Of a stretch of 64,000 bases of DNA, positions 1-8,120 are shown piece by piece; positions within the stretch are counted from its first letter, which is position 1, and every line of letters starts with the position of its first letter. Where the stretch lies: positions 248,001 to 312,000 of the forward strand of contig NZ_JAQZAN010000002.1 of NCBI RefSeq assembly GCF_028737255.1. The letters run 5' to 3'. Source of the stretch: Actinomycetospora straminea. Lineage in GTDB: Bacteria; Actinomycetota; Actinomycetes; Mycobacteriales; Pseudonocardiaceae. The notes below the pieces were generated by a model that was not told the DNA's origin, did no database searches, and saw nothing but the letters and a program-made list of their open reading frames with translations. The translations under genes were made by a program, and so were the position numbers.

Positions 1-514
1 GGGCCTCCCGCTCCGCCTGCTCCCGGGCCCGCCGCTCGACCTGCTCGCGGAAACGGCGCTCGGCGAACTCGCGGGCCCGGCGCTCGGCATGCTCGCGCGC
101 CTCGCGCTGCGCCTGCTCGCGGGCCCGGCGCTCGGCCTCTTCGCGGGCCTGGCGTTCGGCCTGCTCGCGGGCCTGGCGTTCGGCCTCTTCGCGGGCCTGG
201 CGTTCGGCCTCTTCGCGGGCTTCGCGTTCGGCCTCCTCGCGGGCCTGGCGTTCGGCCTCTTCGCGGGCTTCGCGTTCGGCCTGTTCGCGGGCCTCGCGTT
301 CGGCCTGCTCACGGGCCTGGCGTTCGGCTACCTCACGCGCCTCGCGCTCCGACGTCTCCCGCGCCTCGCGCTCCGCCTGCTCGCGCGCGGCGGCCGCGGC
401 GTCGTCGGGTGACTCGCGGGGCTCGGGCGCGATCGTCACCTCGTCGGGACCGCCCCACACGTCGGCGCCCATCTCGGCCTCGGTCCGACGCCACCACCGG
501 GTGCCCACCGCCAC
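1..514 (-). CDS. Charged octad-repeat helical protein (3' end outside window)
   Basis: The reading frame runs off the window edge, so only the N-terminal ~171 residues are visible. I start it at GTG 514, because a strong Shine-Dalgarno (GGAGGGGAGG, 521-530) sits 6 nt upstream. About 40 residues of ordinary sequence (two Trp, acidic, Pro-containing) come first. After that the protein is built of near-identical 8-residue units of the type REEAERQA/REQAEREA, encoded by 24-bp tandem repeats from about 410 down to the window edge. Acidic and basic residues alternate as in single-alpha-helix or coiled-coil rods, with an octad rather than heptad period. A TACCGT -10-like box lies near 573-578 on this strand. 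No family recognised. A structural or scaffold role is inference only. Confidence 0.7.
   Translation of the reverse strand, partial: MAVGTRWWRRTEAEMGADVWGGPDEVTIAPEPRESPDDAAAAAREQAEREARETSEREAREVAERQAREQAEREAREQAEREAREEAERQAREEAEREAREEAERQAREEAERQAREQAERQAREEAERRAREQAQREAREHAERRAREFAERRFREQVERRAREQAEREA
90..410 (-). repeat. 24-bp tandem coding repeat
   Basis: Imperfect 24-bp units (plus-strand core GGCCTGGCGTTCGGCCTCTT and variants with GGGCTTCGCG) repeat about a dozen times and fade into more degenerate copies toward position 1. Each unit is exactly eight codons, so copy-number change would keep the frame. The repeat is inside the coding region of the charged helical protein; there are no spacers, so it is not a CRISPR array. 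Confidence 0.85.
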
Positions 515-701
515 GTGCCACCTCCCCTCCGCCGCCGGGGCGCGACGCCGCACACGGCGCGCGGGATGCACGGTAGGCGGACGCCCGCCCGGATCCGGCG
601 CGCCGCGCCAGGACACGCGCGGATCCGTCCTCCCCGTCACGCCCGCGACCGGCACCGATCCCGCTCGAGACGCGGGTCCGTCGGCGGAGAACCGACCGGG
701 C

Positions 702-1793
702 TCAGGCCAGCCCGAGCACCGCCAGCGTCGTCCGGGCCGCGTCGCCGCCCTCGGTCTCGGCGACGTCGAGGGCGCCGGGGACGTCGAGGTCGTCGAGCAG
801 CCGCTCGAGCACCGCGCCTCCCGCGGCCTCGCTCCCGCCGTACCGGGCCGCGGCGCCGTAGAGCCGCTCCAGCCGCGCCGCAGCGTCGTCCAGCGCGGCC
901 GTGGTGACGTCCCACGGCTGCGCCCACGGCCGGTCGAGCAGCAGCAGGCGCACGGCCGCGGCCGGGTGGGTCTCGAGGAGCTCGCCGACCAGCAGCAGGT
1001 TCCCGGCCGACTTCGCCATCTTCTCCCCGTCGACCCGCACCGTCCCCACGTGCAGCCGCGCCCGGGCGAAGGGCGCGACGCCGGTGACGGCCTCGGCCAG
1101 GGCGGCCTGGGTGGTGTGGTGGGGGTGGCGCAGGTCGGCGCCGCCGACGTGCAGGTCGACGGCGGGCCCGAGGACGGTCAGGGCCATCGCCGCGCACTCC
1201 GCGTGCCACCCCGGCCGCCCCTCGCCCCACGGGCTCGGCCAGGCCGCCTCGCCGGGCTGGGCCGGGCGCCAGACCAGCGCGTCGCCCGGGTCGTCGGCGC
1301 CGGGCCAGGGCGCCTCGCTCGACGTGTCGGCGTCCCGGCTGCCGGCGGCGGGCTCCACCGACGGCAGGCGGGAGGCCGGGAAGAGCACCGCCCCGTCCCG
1401 CTCGTACGCGGCGCCGCGCTCGAGCAGCGCGGCGGCGAGGGCGACGACGCCGTCGACGTGGTTGTGCGCGCGGGGCTCGTGCGTCGGCGGCCGGACCCCG
1501 AGGGACGCCATGTCGTGGTCGAAACGGAACTGCCCGACCGCCGCGAAGCTGTCGAACCGGGCCCCGGCCCGCTCGGCCGCGGCGTCGAGCACGTCGTCGA
1601 CGTCGGTGACGTTGCGGCAGCTCACGACCTCGATGCCGGTGCGGCGCAGCACCCGCGCGGCGACGTCGGCCCAGACGAACGTCGAGGCGTGGCCGAGGTG
1701 GGTCGTGTCGTACGGCGTGATGCCGCAGATGTACGCGCGGGCGCGCCCGACCAGCGGCAGGGGCGCGCCGGCGAGGCGGAGCGACGGGGTCAA
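702..1793 (-). CDS. mshC: MshC-like cysteine ligase (class I synthetase family)
   Basis: This 363-residue protein is related to cysteinyl-tRNA synthetase but carries the MshC-type signature CGITPYDTTHLGHAS (residues 23-37). MshC joins L-cysteine to glucosaminyl-inositol with ATP, the penultimate mycothiol step. Visible features: the HLGH nucleotide motif, Cys23 and the GWHAEC and PHH motifs expected for zinc and cysteine binding, and a KMAKS loop (usually KMSKS). There is no C-terminal tRNA-binding domain, which fits MshC. It is ~50 residues shorter than typical MshC, mostly at the N-terminus. The start is TTG 1793: TTGA overlaps the stop of the LapA-domain gene, with GGGAGGA 5 nt upstream, implying translational coupling. 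A CysS paralogue with another substrate is possible. Mycothione reductase at 9.3 kb agrees with mycothiol use. Confidence 0.65.
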   Translation of the reverse strand: MTPSLRLAGAPLPLVGRARAYICGITPYDTTHLGHASTFVWADVAARVLRRTGIEVVSCRNVTDVDDVLDAAAERAGARFDSFAAVGQFRFDHDMASLGVRPPTHEPRAHNHVDGVVALAAALLERGAAYERDGAVLFPASRLPSVEPAAGSRDADTSSEAPWPGADDPGDALVWRPAQPGEAAWPSPWGEGRPGWHAECAAMALTVLGPAVDLHVGGADLRHPHHTTQAALAEAVTGVAPFARARLHVGTVRVDGEKMAKSAGNLLLVGELLETHPAAAVRLLLLDRPWAQPWDVTTAALDDAAARLERLYGAAARYGGSEAAGGAVLERLLDDLDVPGALDVAETEGGDAARTTLAVLGLA

Positions 1794-2257
1794 CGGGTCC
1801 TCCCGGTGCGCTTGGCCGCCCGACGCCACTGCACCATCCGCCCGAGGCCGGGGATGGCGAGCAGCAGCACCCCGGCGATCGCGGCGAAGAGCAGCCAGAT
1901 GCCGAGCGGCAGGGTGGCCTCCAGCCCGAGGAACACGACGCGGGCCGGGTCGAGGTTCTGGAGGATGAAGACCAGCAGGAACACGAGCACGACGGCCCCG
2001 AGGATCATCCCGATCCAGAAGCCGCCGATCCGCGTGCGCCCCGGCGACACCCGGGCGCGGGGGCGGGCGGCGGCCGCGCCGTCGGGGATCGTCGGGTACT
2101 CCGCCGGGGCGCCGGGCAGCGGTCCGGAGGGCGGCCCCGTCGCTGCCTGCCGGTCGCCGGCGAGCTCCGCCCGCGAGATCGCGCCCGTGCCCGGCGTGGT
2201 GGGCCCGTCGGCGGGCGACGGCGCGCCGTACCGGGGCTCTTCGCTCATGCCCGTCAT
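1790..2257 (-). CDS. LapA-domain (DUF1049) membrane protein
   Basis: A protein of ~155 residues with a Pro/Ala/Thr-rich, probably cytoplasmic N-terminal half. Two hydrophobic helices follow (around GFWIGMILGAVVLVFLLVFI and PLGIWLLFAAIAGVLLLAI), joined by the short NLDPARVVFLGLEATL hairpin typical of LapA/DUF1049. A basic tail (RRAAKRTGRTR) ends the protein. LapA was named in enterobacterial lipopolysaccharide assembly; its role in Gram-positive actinobacteria is unknown. Two in-frame ATGs (2257 and 2248) are possible and neither has a strong ribosome site. Its stop overlaps the TTG start of the MshC-like gene. Confidence 0.75.
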   Translation of the reverse strand: MTGMSEEPRYGAPSPADGPTTPGTGAISRAELAGDRQAATGPPSGPLPGAPAEYPTIPDGAAAARPRARVSPGRTRIGGFWIGMILGAVVLVFLLVFILQNLDPARVVFLGLEATLPLGIWLLFAAIAGVLLLAIPGLGRMVQWRRAAKRTGRTR

Positions 2258-2340
2258 CTTCGCGCGTCCGCGGCTCCGGCGTGGATCACGGGGGCGACGC
2301 CACGCCGACGGCGCAGCACGGGCTCGGCAGCCACTCGCCG

Positions 2341-3366
2341 TCAGACCGCGACGGCCTCGAGCAGGTGGCGGGTCGGCCCGACCGGCGTCGACCCGAGCAG
2401 GCCGAGCCCGGCCCGGGCGACGAGGTCCTGCCACTCCGGCCCCGTGCGCTCCCGGCCGCCGGCGGACACCAGCATCATGAGGTCGAGGAACTTCGTCAGC
2501 GGGTCCTCGCCGGGCGGCCCGACCACGGCGTCGACGATGAGCACGCGCCCGTGCGGCCCGAGCGCCGCCCGGACGGTGCGCAGGATGCGGACGGCCTCGT
2601 CGTCGGGCCAGTCGTGGAGGATCCGCACGAGCAGGTAGGCGTCGGCGCCGCGGGGCACGCGGTGGAAGAAGTCGGCGGGCGCGATCGTCACCCGGTCGGA
2701 GACCCCGGCCTCGCAGAGCACCGCCGGGGCACCGGCCACGACGTGCTCCTGGTCGGCGAGCACGCCCCGCACCCCGGGGTGCGCGGCGAGCACCGCGGCG
2801 AGGACGGCGCCGGTCCCGCCGCCGACGTCGGCGACGCACCCGTAGCGGCCGAAGTCGTGGGCGGCGACCAGGCGCGCGGAGTCGGCGCGGGAGAACGTCC
2901 GCATGGTGGCGTCGAAGATCGCGCCGTGCTCTGGGTGGCGGCGCCGGTACTCCCACACGTCGACGCCGAGGGCGTGCTGGGCGGCGGTCTCGCCGGTCCG
3001 CACGCTGTGCGGGAGGTCGCCCCAGGCCCGCCACTCGTAGTCGGCACCGAACATCCGCGCCGGCGGGTCGACCGACAGCGGGTGGTCGCGGCGCAGGTAC
3101 TCGCCCATCGGCGTCAGCGAGAACCGGCCGTCGTCGTCCTCGGCGAACACCCCGATCGCGGCGAGCGCGCGCAGCAGGCGGTAGAGCGTCGGGGCGTGGC
3201 TCTCGGTGGCGGCGGCCAGCCCGGCGACGTCCCGCGGGCCGTCGCGCAGGAGGTCGGCGATCCCGAGCTCGGCCGCGACGGTGACCGCCCGCGAGCGCTC
3301 GTAGCCCCGCACGATGCCGAGCAGCGCGTGGTACTCCGGTGTCAGCTGGTCGGCCTGCCCGGTCAT
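2341..3366 (-). CDS. SAM-dependent O-methyltransferase, dimerising type
   Basis: 341 residues with the plant/actinomycete small-molecule O-methyltransferase layout. An N-terminal winged-helix dimerisation domain (about 1-110, with TLYRLLRALAAIGVF) is followed by a Rossmann SAM domain with motif I as VADVGGGTGAVLAA (about 180), an acidic residue after the next strand (LADQEHV), and the HDWPDDEAVRILR motif near 250. That last motif holds the His used as catalytic base in this family. Such enzymes methylate hydroxyl groups of aromatic or polyketide metabolites; the substrate here cannot be read. ATG 3366 has GGAGGGGG upstream. It is flanked by cobalamin and mshC genes, and no biosynthetic cluster surrounds it. 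Confidence 0.85.
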   Translation of the reverse strand: MTGQADQLTPEYHALLGIVRGYERSRAVTVAAELGIADLLRDGPRDVAGLAAATESHAPTLYRLLRALAAIGVFAEDDDGRFSLTPMGEYLRRDHPLSVDPPARMFGADYEWRAWGDLPHSVRTGETAAQHALGVDVWEYRRRHPEHGAIFDATMRTFSRADSARLVAAHDFGRYGCVADVGGGTGAVLAAVLAAHPGVRGVLADQEHVVAGAPAVLCEAGVSDRVTIAPADFFHRVPRGADAYLLVRILHDWPDDEAVRILRTVRAALGPHGRVLIVDAVVGPPGEDPLTKFLDLMMLVSAGGRERTGPEWQDLVARAGLGLLGSTPVGPTRHLLEAVAV

Positions 3367-3438
3367 CGGCGTCCCCCTCCGTCGGACCGACCAGCATCCA
3401 CCCGCGGCCCGATCAGCGGCACCCCTCCGGGTGCGGCC

Positions 3439-3786
3439 TCAGCGCGCCACGGCGAGGGTGACCCCGCGGCCGCGCTGCTTCGCCACCACGAGCACGCCCT
3501 CGCCGACCTCGCGGGCGGCCAGGACCGCGGCGGCCTCGGCGACGCTGCCGGTGCCGGTCAGGCGGCGGACGACGGGCGAGGGGTGCGGGACGTCGACGGT
3601 GTCGAGCTCGCGGGCCGGGTAGGTGCGCAGGGTCCGGCCGGCGGCGAGGGCCACGACGGCGGGCTCGGCGGCGCGGGTGTCGATGGTGGCGACGACGGCG
3701 AACCCGGCGAGGTCCAGCGCGTCGACGGCGTCCTGCAGGTGGGCGAGCGGCGTGCCCGGCTCGATCCCGACGCCGAGGACGGTCAC
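3439..3786 (-). CDS. cobE: CobE/CbiG C-terminal domain protein
   Basis: A 115-residue single-domain protein matching the C-terminal domain of CbiG (CobE of the aerobic route), with the VLGVGIEPGTPLAHLQDAVDAL opening and a RGVTLAVAR end. CbiG opens the lactone ring of cobalt-precorrin-5A. The free-standing domain occurs in aerobic cobalamin operons and its exact role is poorly defined. The GTG start (3786) overlaps the cobB stop as GTGA, so it is the last gene of the chlID-cobO-cobB-cobE unit and probably translationally coupled. Confidence 0.75.
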   Translation of the reverse strand: MTVLGVGIEPGTPLAHLQDAVDALDLAGFAVVATIDTRAAEPAVVALAAGRTLRTYPARELDTVDVPHPSPVVRRLTGTGSVAEAAAVLAAREVGEGVLVVAKQRGRGVTLAVAR

Positions 3787-5141
3787 CGACCCGCCACGTG
3801 GCGCAGCCACCGCGCCACGCCGGCCGGGCGGCCCGCCGGGTGGGTGTGCAGGTAGGAGGCGTGCACCCCGGCCGCGACGAACCCCTCGGGCTCGGCGCCG
3901 TCCCACCGCCACGCCGGGGCGGTCCCGGCGCGCGGGGTGGTGACGGTGCGGTGGAACTCGTGGCCGGTCACGGTCTCGCCGGCGGCGGCGAGCGGGGAGT
4001 CGGCGGTGGCGGTCGCCGTCCGGTAGCCCAGGGCGAGGCGCGGGCCCATCGCGGCGTCGGCGTCGAGCACCCCGCACATCGGGGCCCCGTCCAGCGACCG
4101 CGCCAGGTAGAGCAGCCCGCCGCACTCGGCGTGCACCGGCGCGCCCGACGCCGCGAACGCGTGCACGGCCGCGCGCAGCGGGGCGTTGGCGCTCAGGGTC
4201 GCCGCGTGCTCCTCGGGGAAACCGCCGGGCAGCACGAGCCCGGCCGTGCCGGCGGGCAGGGCCTCGTCGTGGGCGGGGTCGACGGTGACGACCTGCGCCC
4301 CGCCCGCGGCGAGGAGCTCGGCGTGCTCGGGGTAGCCGAAGGTGAAGGCCGCTCCCCCGGCGACGGCGACGACGGGCGCGCCCTCGACGACCGTGCCCAC
4401 CGCCTCCGCCGGGTCCCACGCCGTCGCGGGCGTCGGGGGCGCGGAGCGGGCGAGGGCGGTGACGGCATCGAGGTCGACGTGGTCGGCGACGAGGCCCGCC
4501 ATGGCGTCGACGGCGGACCGGGCGGCGACGCCGTGCTCGGCGGCGGTGACGAGCCCCAGGTGGCGGGAGGGGACGGCCAGCTCGGCGTGGCGCGGGAGCA
4601 CGCCGAGCACCGGCAGGCCGACCTCGGCGCAGGCGGCGCGCAGGACCTCCTCGTGGCGGTGCGACCCGACGCGGTTGAGGATCACCCCGCCCAGGCGCAG
4701 CCGCGGGTCGAAGTCCCGGAACCCGGCGAGCAGCGCGGCGACCGAGCGGGACTGCCCGCGCGCGTCGACCACCAGCACGACGGGCGCGTCGAGCAGGCGG
4801 GCGACGTGAGCGGTGGAGCCGTCGGACTCGGGGTCGCGGCCGATCCGCCCGTCGAAGAGCCCCATGACGCCCTCGACGACGGCCAGCTCCGCGCCCCGGG
4901 CGCCGTGGACGACGAGGCCGGGCAGGGTCGCGGGGTCGACGAGGACGGGGTCGAGGTTGCGGCCCGGGCGGCCGGCGGCCAGCGCGTGGTAGCCGGGGTC
5001 GACGTAGTCGGGGCCGACCTTGAACGGGGCGACGGCGGTGCCCCGCGCGGCCAGCGCGCCGAGCAGGCCGGTCGTCACGGTGGTCTTGCCGCTGCCCGAG
5101 GACGGGGCCGCGACGACGACCCGGGGCGGCAGGGCTACCAC
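3783..5141 (-). CDS. cobB: (Hydrogeno)cobyrinic acid a,c-diamide synthase
   Basis: 452 residues. An N-terminal dethiobiotin-synthetase-like ATPase domain starts with the P-loop APSSGSGKTT (near residues 11-20) and has a KVGPDYVDPGYH motif. A C-terminal class I glutamine amidotransferase domain has its nucleophile Cys340 in HAECGGLLYL. The enzyme amidates the a and c carboxylates of (hydrogeno)cobyrinic acid with glutamine and ATP. The start is GTG 5141, just inside the end of cobO (cobO stop 5135-5137), with AAGGGG upstream. An ATG is absent in this stretch and the P-loop must be kept. Aerobic (CobB) and anaerobic (CbiA) forms cannot be told apart by eye. Confidence 0.93.
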   Translation of the reverse strand: MVALPPRVVVAAPSSGSGKTTVTTGLLGALAARGTAVAPFKVGPDYVDPGYHALAAGRPGRNLDPVLVDPATLPGLVVHGARGAELAVVEGVMGLFDGRIGRDPESDGSTAHVARLLDAPVVLVVDARGQSRSVAALLAGFRDFDPRLRLGGVILNRVGSHRHEEVLRAACAEVGLPVLGVLPRHAELAVPSRHLGLVTAAEHGVAARSAVDAMAGLVADHVDLDAVTALARSAPPTPATAWDPAEAVGTVVEGAPVVAVAGGAAFTFGYPEHAELLAAGGAQVVTVDPAHDEALPAGTAGLVLPGGFPEEHAATLSANAPLRAAVHAFAASGAPVHAECGGLLYLARSLDGAPMCGVLDADAAMGPRLALGYRTATATADSPLAAAGETVTGHEFHRTVTTPRAGTAPAWRWDGAEPEGFVAAGVHASYLHTHPAGRPAGVARWLRHVAGR

Positions 5142-5749
5142 TCGATCCCCTTCTGCCCCTTCTGCCCCGCGTCCATCGGGTGCTTGATCTTCGTCATCTC
5201 GGTGACGAGGTCCGCGGCGTCGATCAGCGCGTCCGGGGCGTCGCGGCCGGTGACGACGACGTGCTGGTGGCCGGGCCGGTCGCGGAGCACCGAGACCACC
5301 TCGTCGACGTCGATCCAGCCCCACTTGAGCGGGTAGGTGAACTCGTCGAGCACGTAGAAGTCGTGCGCGCCGGCCTCGAGGCGGCGCCGGATCTCCGCCC
5401 AGCCCTCCCGCGCGGCCGCCGCGTGGTCCTCCTCGGACCCCTGCTTGCGCGACCACGACCAGCCCTCGCCCATCTTGTGCCACTCGACGGGCCCGCCCTG
5501 GCCGGTGTCGCGGTGGAGGTCGCCGAGCGCGCGCAGGGCGGTCTCCTCCCCCACGCGCCACTTCGCGCTCTTGACGAACTGGAACACCGCGATCGACGAG
5601 CCGGCGGTCCACTGCCGCAGCGCGAGCCCGAAGGCCGCGGTCGACTTGCCCTTGTTCACCCCGGTGTGGACGACGAGCAGCGGGCGACGGCGCCGCTGGC
5701 GCGTCGTCAGCCCGTCCTGCGGGATCGTCGTCGGGACTCCCTGCGGCAC
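5135..5749 (-). CDS. cobO: Corrinoid adenosyltransferase CobO
   Basis: 204 residues of the CobO/BtuR/CobA family. The P-loop HTGVNKGKSTAAFGLALR lies near residues 29-46, with FQFVKSAKWRVGE and FYVLDEFTYPLKWGW motifs characteristic of the family. It transfers the 5'-deoxyadenosyl group of ATP to cob(I)alamin or a,c-diamide in the cytoplasm. The start is GTG 5749 with AGGAGG directly upstream. A 40-bp perfect hairpin (5769-5808) lies between it and the upstream chlID gene and ends only 19 nt before the start codon. Confidence 0.95.
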   Translation of the reverse strand: MPQGVPTTIPQDGLTTRQRRRRPLLVVHTGVNKGKSTAAFGLALRQWTAGSSIAVFQFVKSAKWRVGEETALRALGDLHRDTGQGGPVEWHKMGEGWSWSRKQGSEEDHAAAAREGWAEIRRRLEAGAHDFYVLDEFTYPLKWGWIDVDEVVSVLRDRPGHQHVVVTGRDAPDALIDAADLVTEMTKIKHPMDAGQKGQKGIEW

Positions 5750-5768
5750 GTCTGCCCTCCTTCCGTAT

Positions 5769-5808
5769 GTGAGCGCTTGTCACGGCTGTAGCCGTGACAA
5801 GCGCTCAC
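5769..5808. terminator. 19-bp perfect hairpin between chlID and cobO
   Basis: The arm GTGAGCGCTTGTCACGGCT (5769-5787) is followed by a 2-nt centre and its exact reverse complement (5790-5808). It overlaps the chlID stop codon and is followed at once by the cobO Shine-Dalgarno. There is no T-run on either strand. It may be an I-shaped terminator, an attenuator or an mRNA processing/stability element. Confidence 0.6.
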
Positions 5809-7925
5809 GAGGCCCGGAACTGCTCCACCACGCCCGCCACGGACTCGCCGGTCAGCTCGTCGAGGGTCACGACGGCGCCGCCGGCGACGCGGGCCACGCG
5901 ACCCGCGAGCCCGAGGCGCACGGGACCCGACTCGCAGTCGACGACCACCGTGCACATGCTCGCCCCGCGCCCCGCCGCCCCCGCGTCGCGGGCGAGCCCC
6001 CGCGCGGCGACGAGGGCGGCGTCCAGGCCCCCCGACGCCGTGGCGCGCCCGTCGGTGAGCAGCACGAGCAGGCCCCGGCGGCGCGGGTCGCGGGTGCGCT
6101 CGGTGCGCAGGACCGCGCGGGCGGTGCGCAGGCCCTCGGCGAGCGGGGTGCGCCCGCCGGTGCGCAGGTCGTGCAGGCGCGCGTGGGCGGCGTGCACCGA
6201 CGTCGTGGGCGGGAGGGCCACCGTCGCCGACGACCCCCGGAACGTCACGACACCGACCCGGTCGCGGCGCTGGTAGGCGTCGCGCAGCAGGGCCGCGACG
6301 GCCCCGGTCACCGCGGACATCCGCCGGCGCGCCGCCATGGAGCCCGACGCGTCGACGCAGAACAGGACGAGGTTGCCCTCGCGGCCCTCCCGGACCGCGT
6401 GCCGGAGGTCGTCGTGCGCGACGCGACGGCCCCGCCCGGCCGCCGCCAGCACCGTCGCCGGGACGTGCAGCGTCGTGTCGTCGCGGCGATCGGGCACCGC
6501 GCGCACCACCCGGCCCTGCCGCCCCCGCGCCCGCGAGCGGCGGCCCGGCGCACCCTCTCCCGTGCCGCGGACCTCGAAGCGCCGGGCCTTCAGGCGCGTC
6601 CGCGCCGGCGCGCCCACGGGCACCCCGGCGGGCTCCGGCTCGGGCGAGGGCTCCCGCGACGGCGGCTCCTGCGGCGACCCCTCGGACGTCCCTTCCGACG
6701 ACCCCGGCGGTGTCCCGTCCGACGTCCCCGGCGGCGTCCCCTCCGACGAGCCCCCGCTCGGCGGTAGGCCCGGCGCCCCGCCGCCCGGTCCCCCGCCGCC
6801 GTCGTCCGGACCCTCCGGTCCGTCGGGCCCGCCGTCGTCGGGGCCCTCGTCCCCGGGACCGCCGTCGCGGCCCTCCGGCGGCTCGGGCGGTTCCGGGTCC
6901 GGCTCGGCCTCCTGCGCCGCCTCGTCCGCGCGCTGCATCGCCTCGTCGAGCTCGTCGTCGCCGAGGTGGGGCTCGTCGAACGGGTCGCGGCGGCGCCGGT
7001 GGGGCAGGGCGAGGCGGGCGGCGGCGCGCACGTCGGTCGCGTCGACGGCCTCGGCCCCGCGCCAGGCGGCGTGGGCGACCGCGGTCCGGGCGAGCACGAC
7101 GTCCGCGCGCATCCCGTCGACCTCGACCTCCGCGCACAGCGCCGCGATCCGCACGAGCTCGGCGTCGGGCAGGGAGACCGCACCGAGACGGGCCCGCGCC
7201 ACTACCAGCCGCGCCCGCAGCGCGTCCTCGTCCCCGGCGTACCGCCCCGCGAACCCCGCGGGGTCGGCGTCGTGCGCCAGGCGCCGCCGCACCACCTCGG
7301 TGCGCTCGGCGACGTCGCGGGAGGCGGTGACGTGCACGGTCAGCCCGAACCGGTCGAGGAGCTGCGGGCGGAGCTCGCCCTCCTCCGGGTTCATGGTCCC
7401 GACCAGCAGGAACGCCGCGGGGTGGGTCAGCGAGACGCCGTCGCGCTCGACGGTGGCGCGGCCCGTGGCGGCGGCGTCGAGCAGCAGGTCGACGAGGTGG
7501 TCGTGCAGGAGGTTGACCTCGTCGACGTAGAGCAGCCCCCGGTGCGCGGCGGCGAGCAGGCCCGGGCGCACGGTGGCGCGGCCGTGGGCGAGGACCTCCT
7601 CGAGGTCCAGCGACCCGATCACCCGGTCCTCGGAGGCCCCGACGGGCAGCTCGACGAGGCGCACGGGGCGCCGTTCGCGCGGGGCGTCGGCGGCGAAGGG
7701 GCCGTCGGGGCTCTCCTCGCCGGCGGCGGTGTCGACCGAGAACCGGTCCCCGGCGACGACCTCCACCGGCGGCAGCAGCGTGGCGAGCGCGCGGACGATC
7801 GTCGTCTTCGCCGTGCCCTTCTCCCCGCGCACCAGCACGCCGCCGATGCCCGGGTCGACCGCCGTGAGCATGAGGGCCAGTCGGAGGTCCTCGTGGCCGA
7901 CCACGGCCGAGAACGGGAAGGCCAA
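5805..7925 (-). CDS. Fused ChlI/ChlD-type AAA+ and VWA metallochelatase subunit
   Basis: 706 residues, resembling mycobacterial Rv2850c. An N-terminal AAA+ ChlI-like ATPase has Walker [10 protein letters not shown] near 34-42, Walker B LLYVDEVN and an arginine-rich lid. A ~100-residue acidic Pro/Gly/Ser/Glu-rich linker follows (about 325-430). The C-terminal VWA (ChlD-like) domain has a MIDAS motif DASGSM near 510. Such fusions are thought to power cobalt insertion by CobN in place of CobS/CobT; no cobN is in this window. The start is TTG 7925 with GAGG 8 nt upstream; a TAGGGT box lies near 7966 on this strand. It heads the cobO-cobB-cobE block, which supports a cobalt rather than magnesium role (inference). 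Confidence 0.85.
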   Translation of the reverse strand: MAFPFSAVVGHEDLRLALMLTAVDPGIGGVLVRGEKGTAKTTIVRALATLLPPVEVVAGDRFSVDTAAGEESPDGPFAADAPRERRPVRLVELPVGASEDRVIGSLDLEEVLAHGRATVRPGLLAAAHRGLLYVDEVNLLHDHLVDLLLDAAATGRATVERDGVSLTHPAAFLLVGTMNPEEGELRPQLLDRFGLTVHVTASRDVAERTEVVRRRLAHDADPAGFAGRYAGDEDALRARLVVARARLGAVSLPDAELVRIAALCAEVEVDGMRADVVLARTAVAHAAWRGAEAVDATDVRAAARLALPHRRRRDPFDEPHLGDDELDEAMQRADEAAQEAEPDPEPPEPPEGRDGGPGDEGPDDGGPDGPEGPDDGGGGPGGGAPGLPPSGGSSEGTPPGTSDGTPPGSSEGTSEGSPQEPPSREPSPEPEPAGVPVGAPARTRLKARRFEVRGTGEGAPGRRSRARGRQGRVVRAVPDRRDDTTLHVPATVLAAAGRGRRVAHDDLRHAVREGREGNLVLFCVDASGSMAARRRMSAVTGAVAALLRDAYQRRDRVGVVTFRGSSATVALPPTTSVHAAHARLHDLRTGGRTPLAEGLRTARAVLRTERTRDPRRRGLLVLLTDGRATASGGLDAALVAARGLARDAGAAGRGASMCTVVVDCESGPVRLGLAGRVARVAGGAVVTLDELTGESVAGVVEQFRAS

Positions 7926-8019
7926 GGAAGGTCCTCAGGATCGAGAGCGGGAGGGACGGCCGACCCTAACCCACGACATCTGAGCGACCGCTGAGATGAA
8001 GGTGACGCCGGCTCCGCGG

Positions 8020-8061
8020 AGCGGGACCCGGACCCGGGGGCAGGTGGGTCCGGGTCCCGCT
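8020..8061. terminator. Hairpin terminator downstream of the protease gene
   Basis: Perfect 16-bp arms (AGCGGGACCCGGACCC at 8020-8035 and its complement at 8046-8061) with a 10-nt loop. It lies about 60 nt past the stop of the leftward protease gene and before the chlID promoter. There is no U-tract, as in many actinobacterial terminators. Confidence 0.6.
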
Positions 8062-8120
8062 TCCGTCTCGTCGGACCGGTCTGCCCTCCGGTCCGGACGT
8101 GTGGGGTCGGGCGGGTGGTG

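Noticed and set aside
90-410. CRISPR-like array
   Set aside because: The 24-bp units are contiguous, without spacers, and in frame within a coding sequence.
89-412. Plus-strand Ala/Leu/Gly/Phe repeat protein that looks like a membrane protein
   Set aside because: It is the exact in-register complement of the charged helical protein, whose strand has a strong ribosome site and a non-repetitive N-terminus.
501-2480. Long plus-strand open frame of 659 codons
   Set aside because: It is antisense to the mshC-like and LapA-domain genes; the composition is Arg/Pro/Gly noise and no domain is visible. The very high GC content leaves many long shadow frames.
5769-5808. Cobalamin riboswitch before cobO
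   Set aside because: No B12-box or multi-stem core, only one perfect hairpin.
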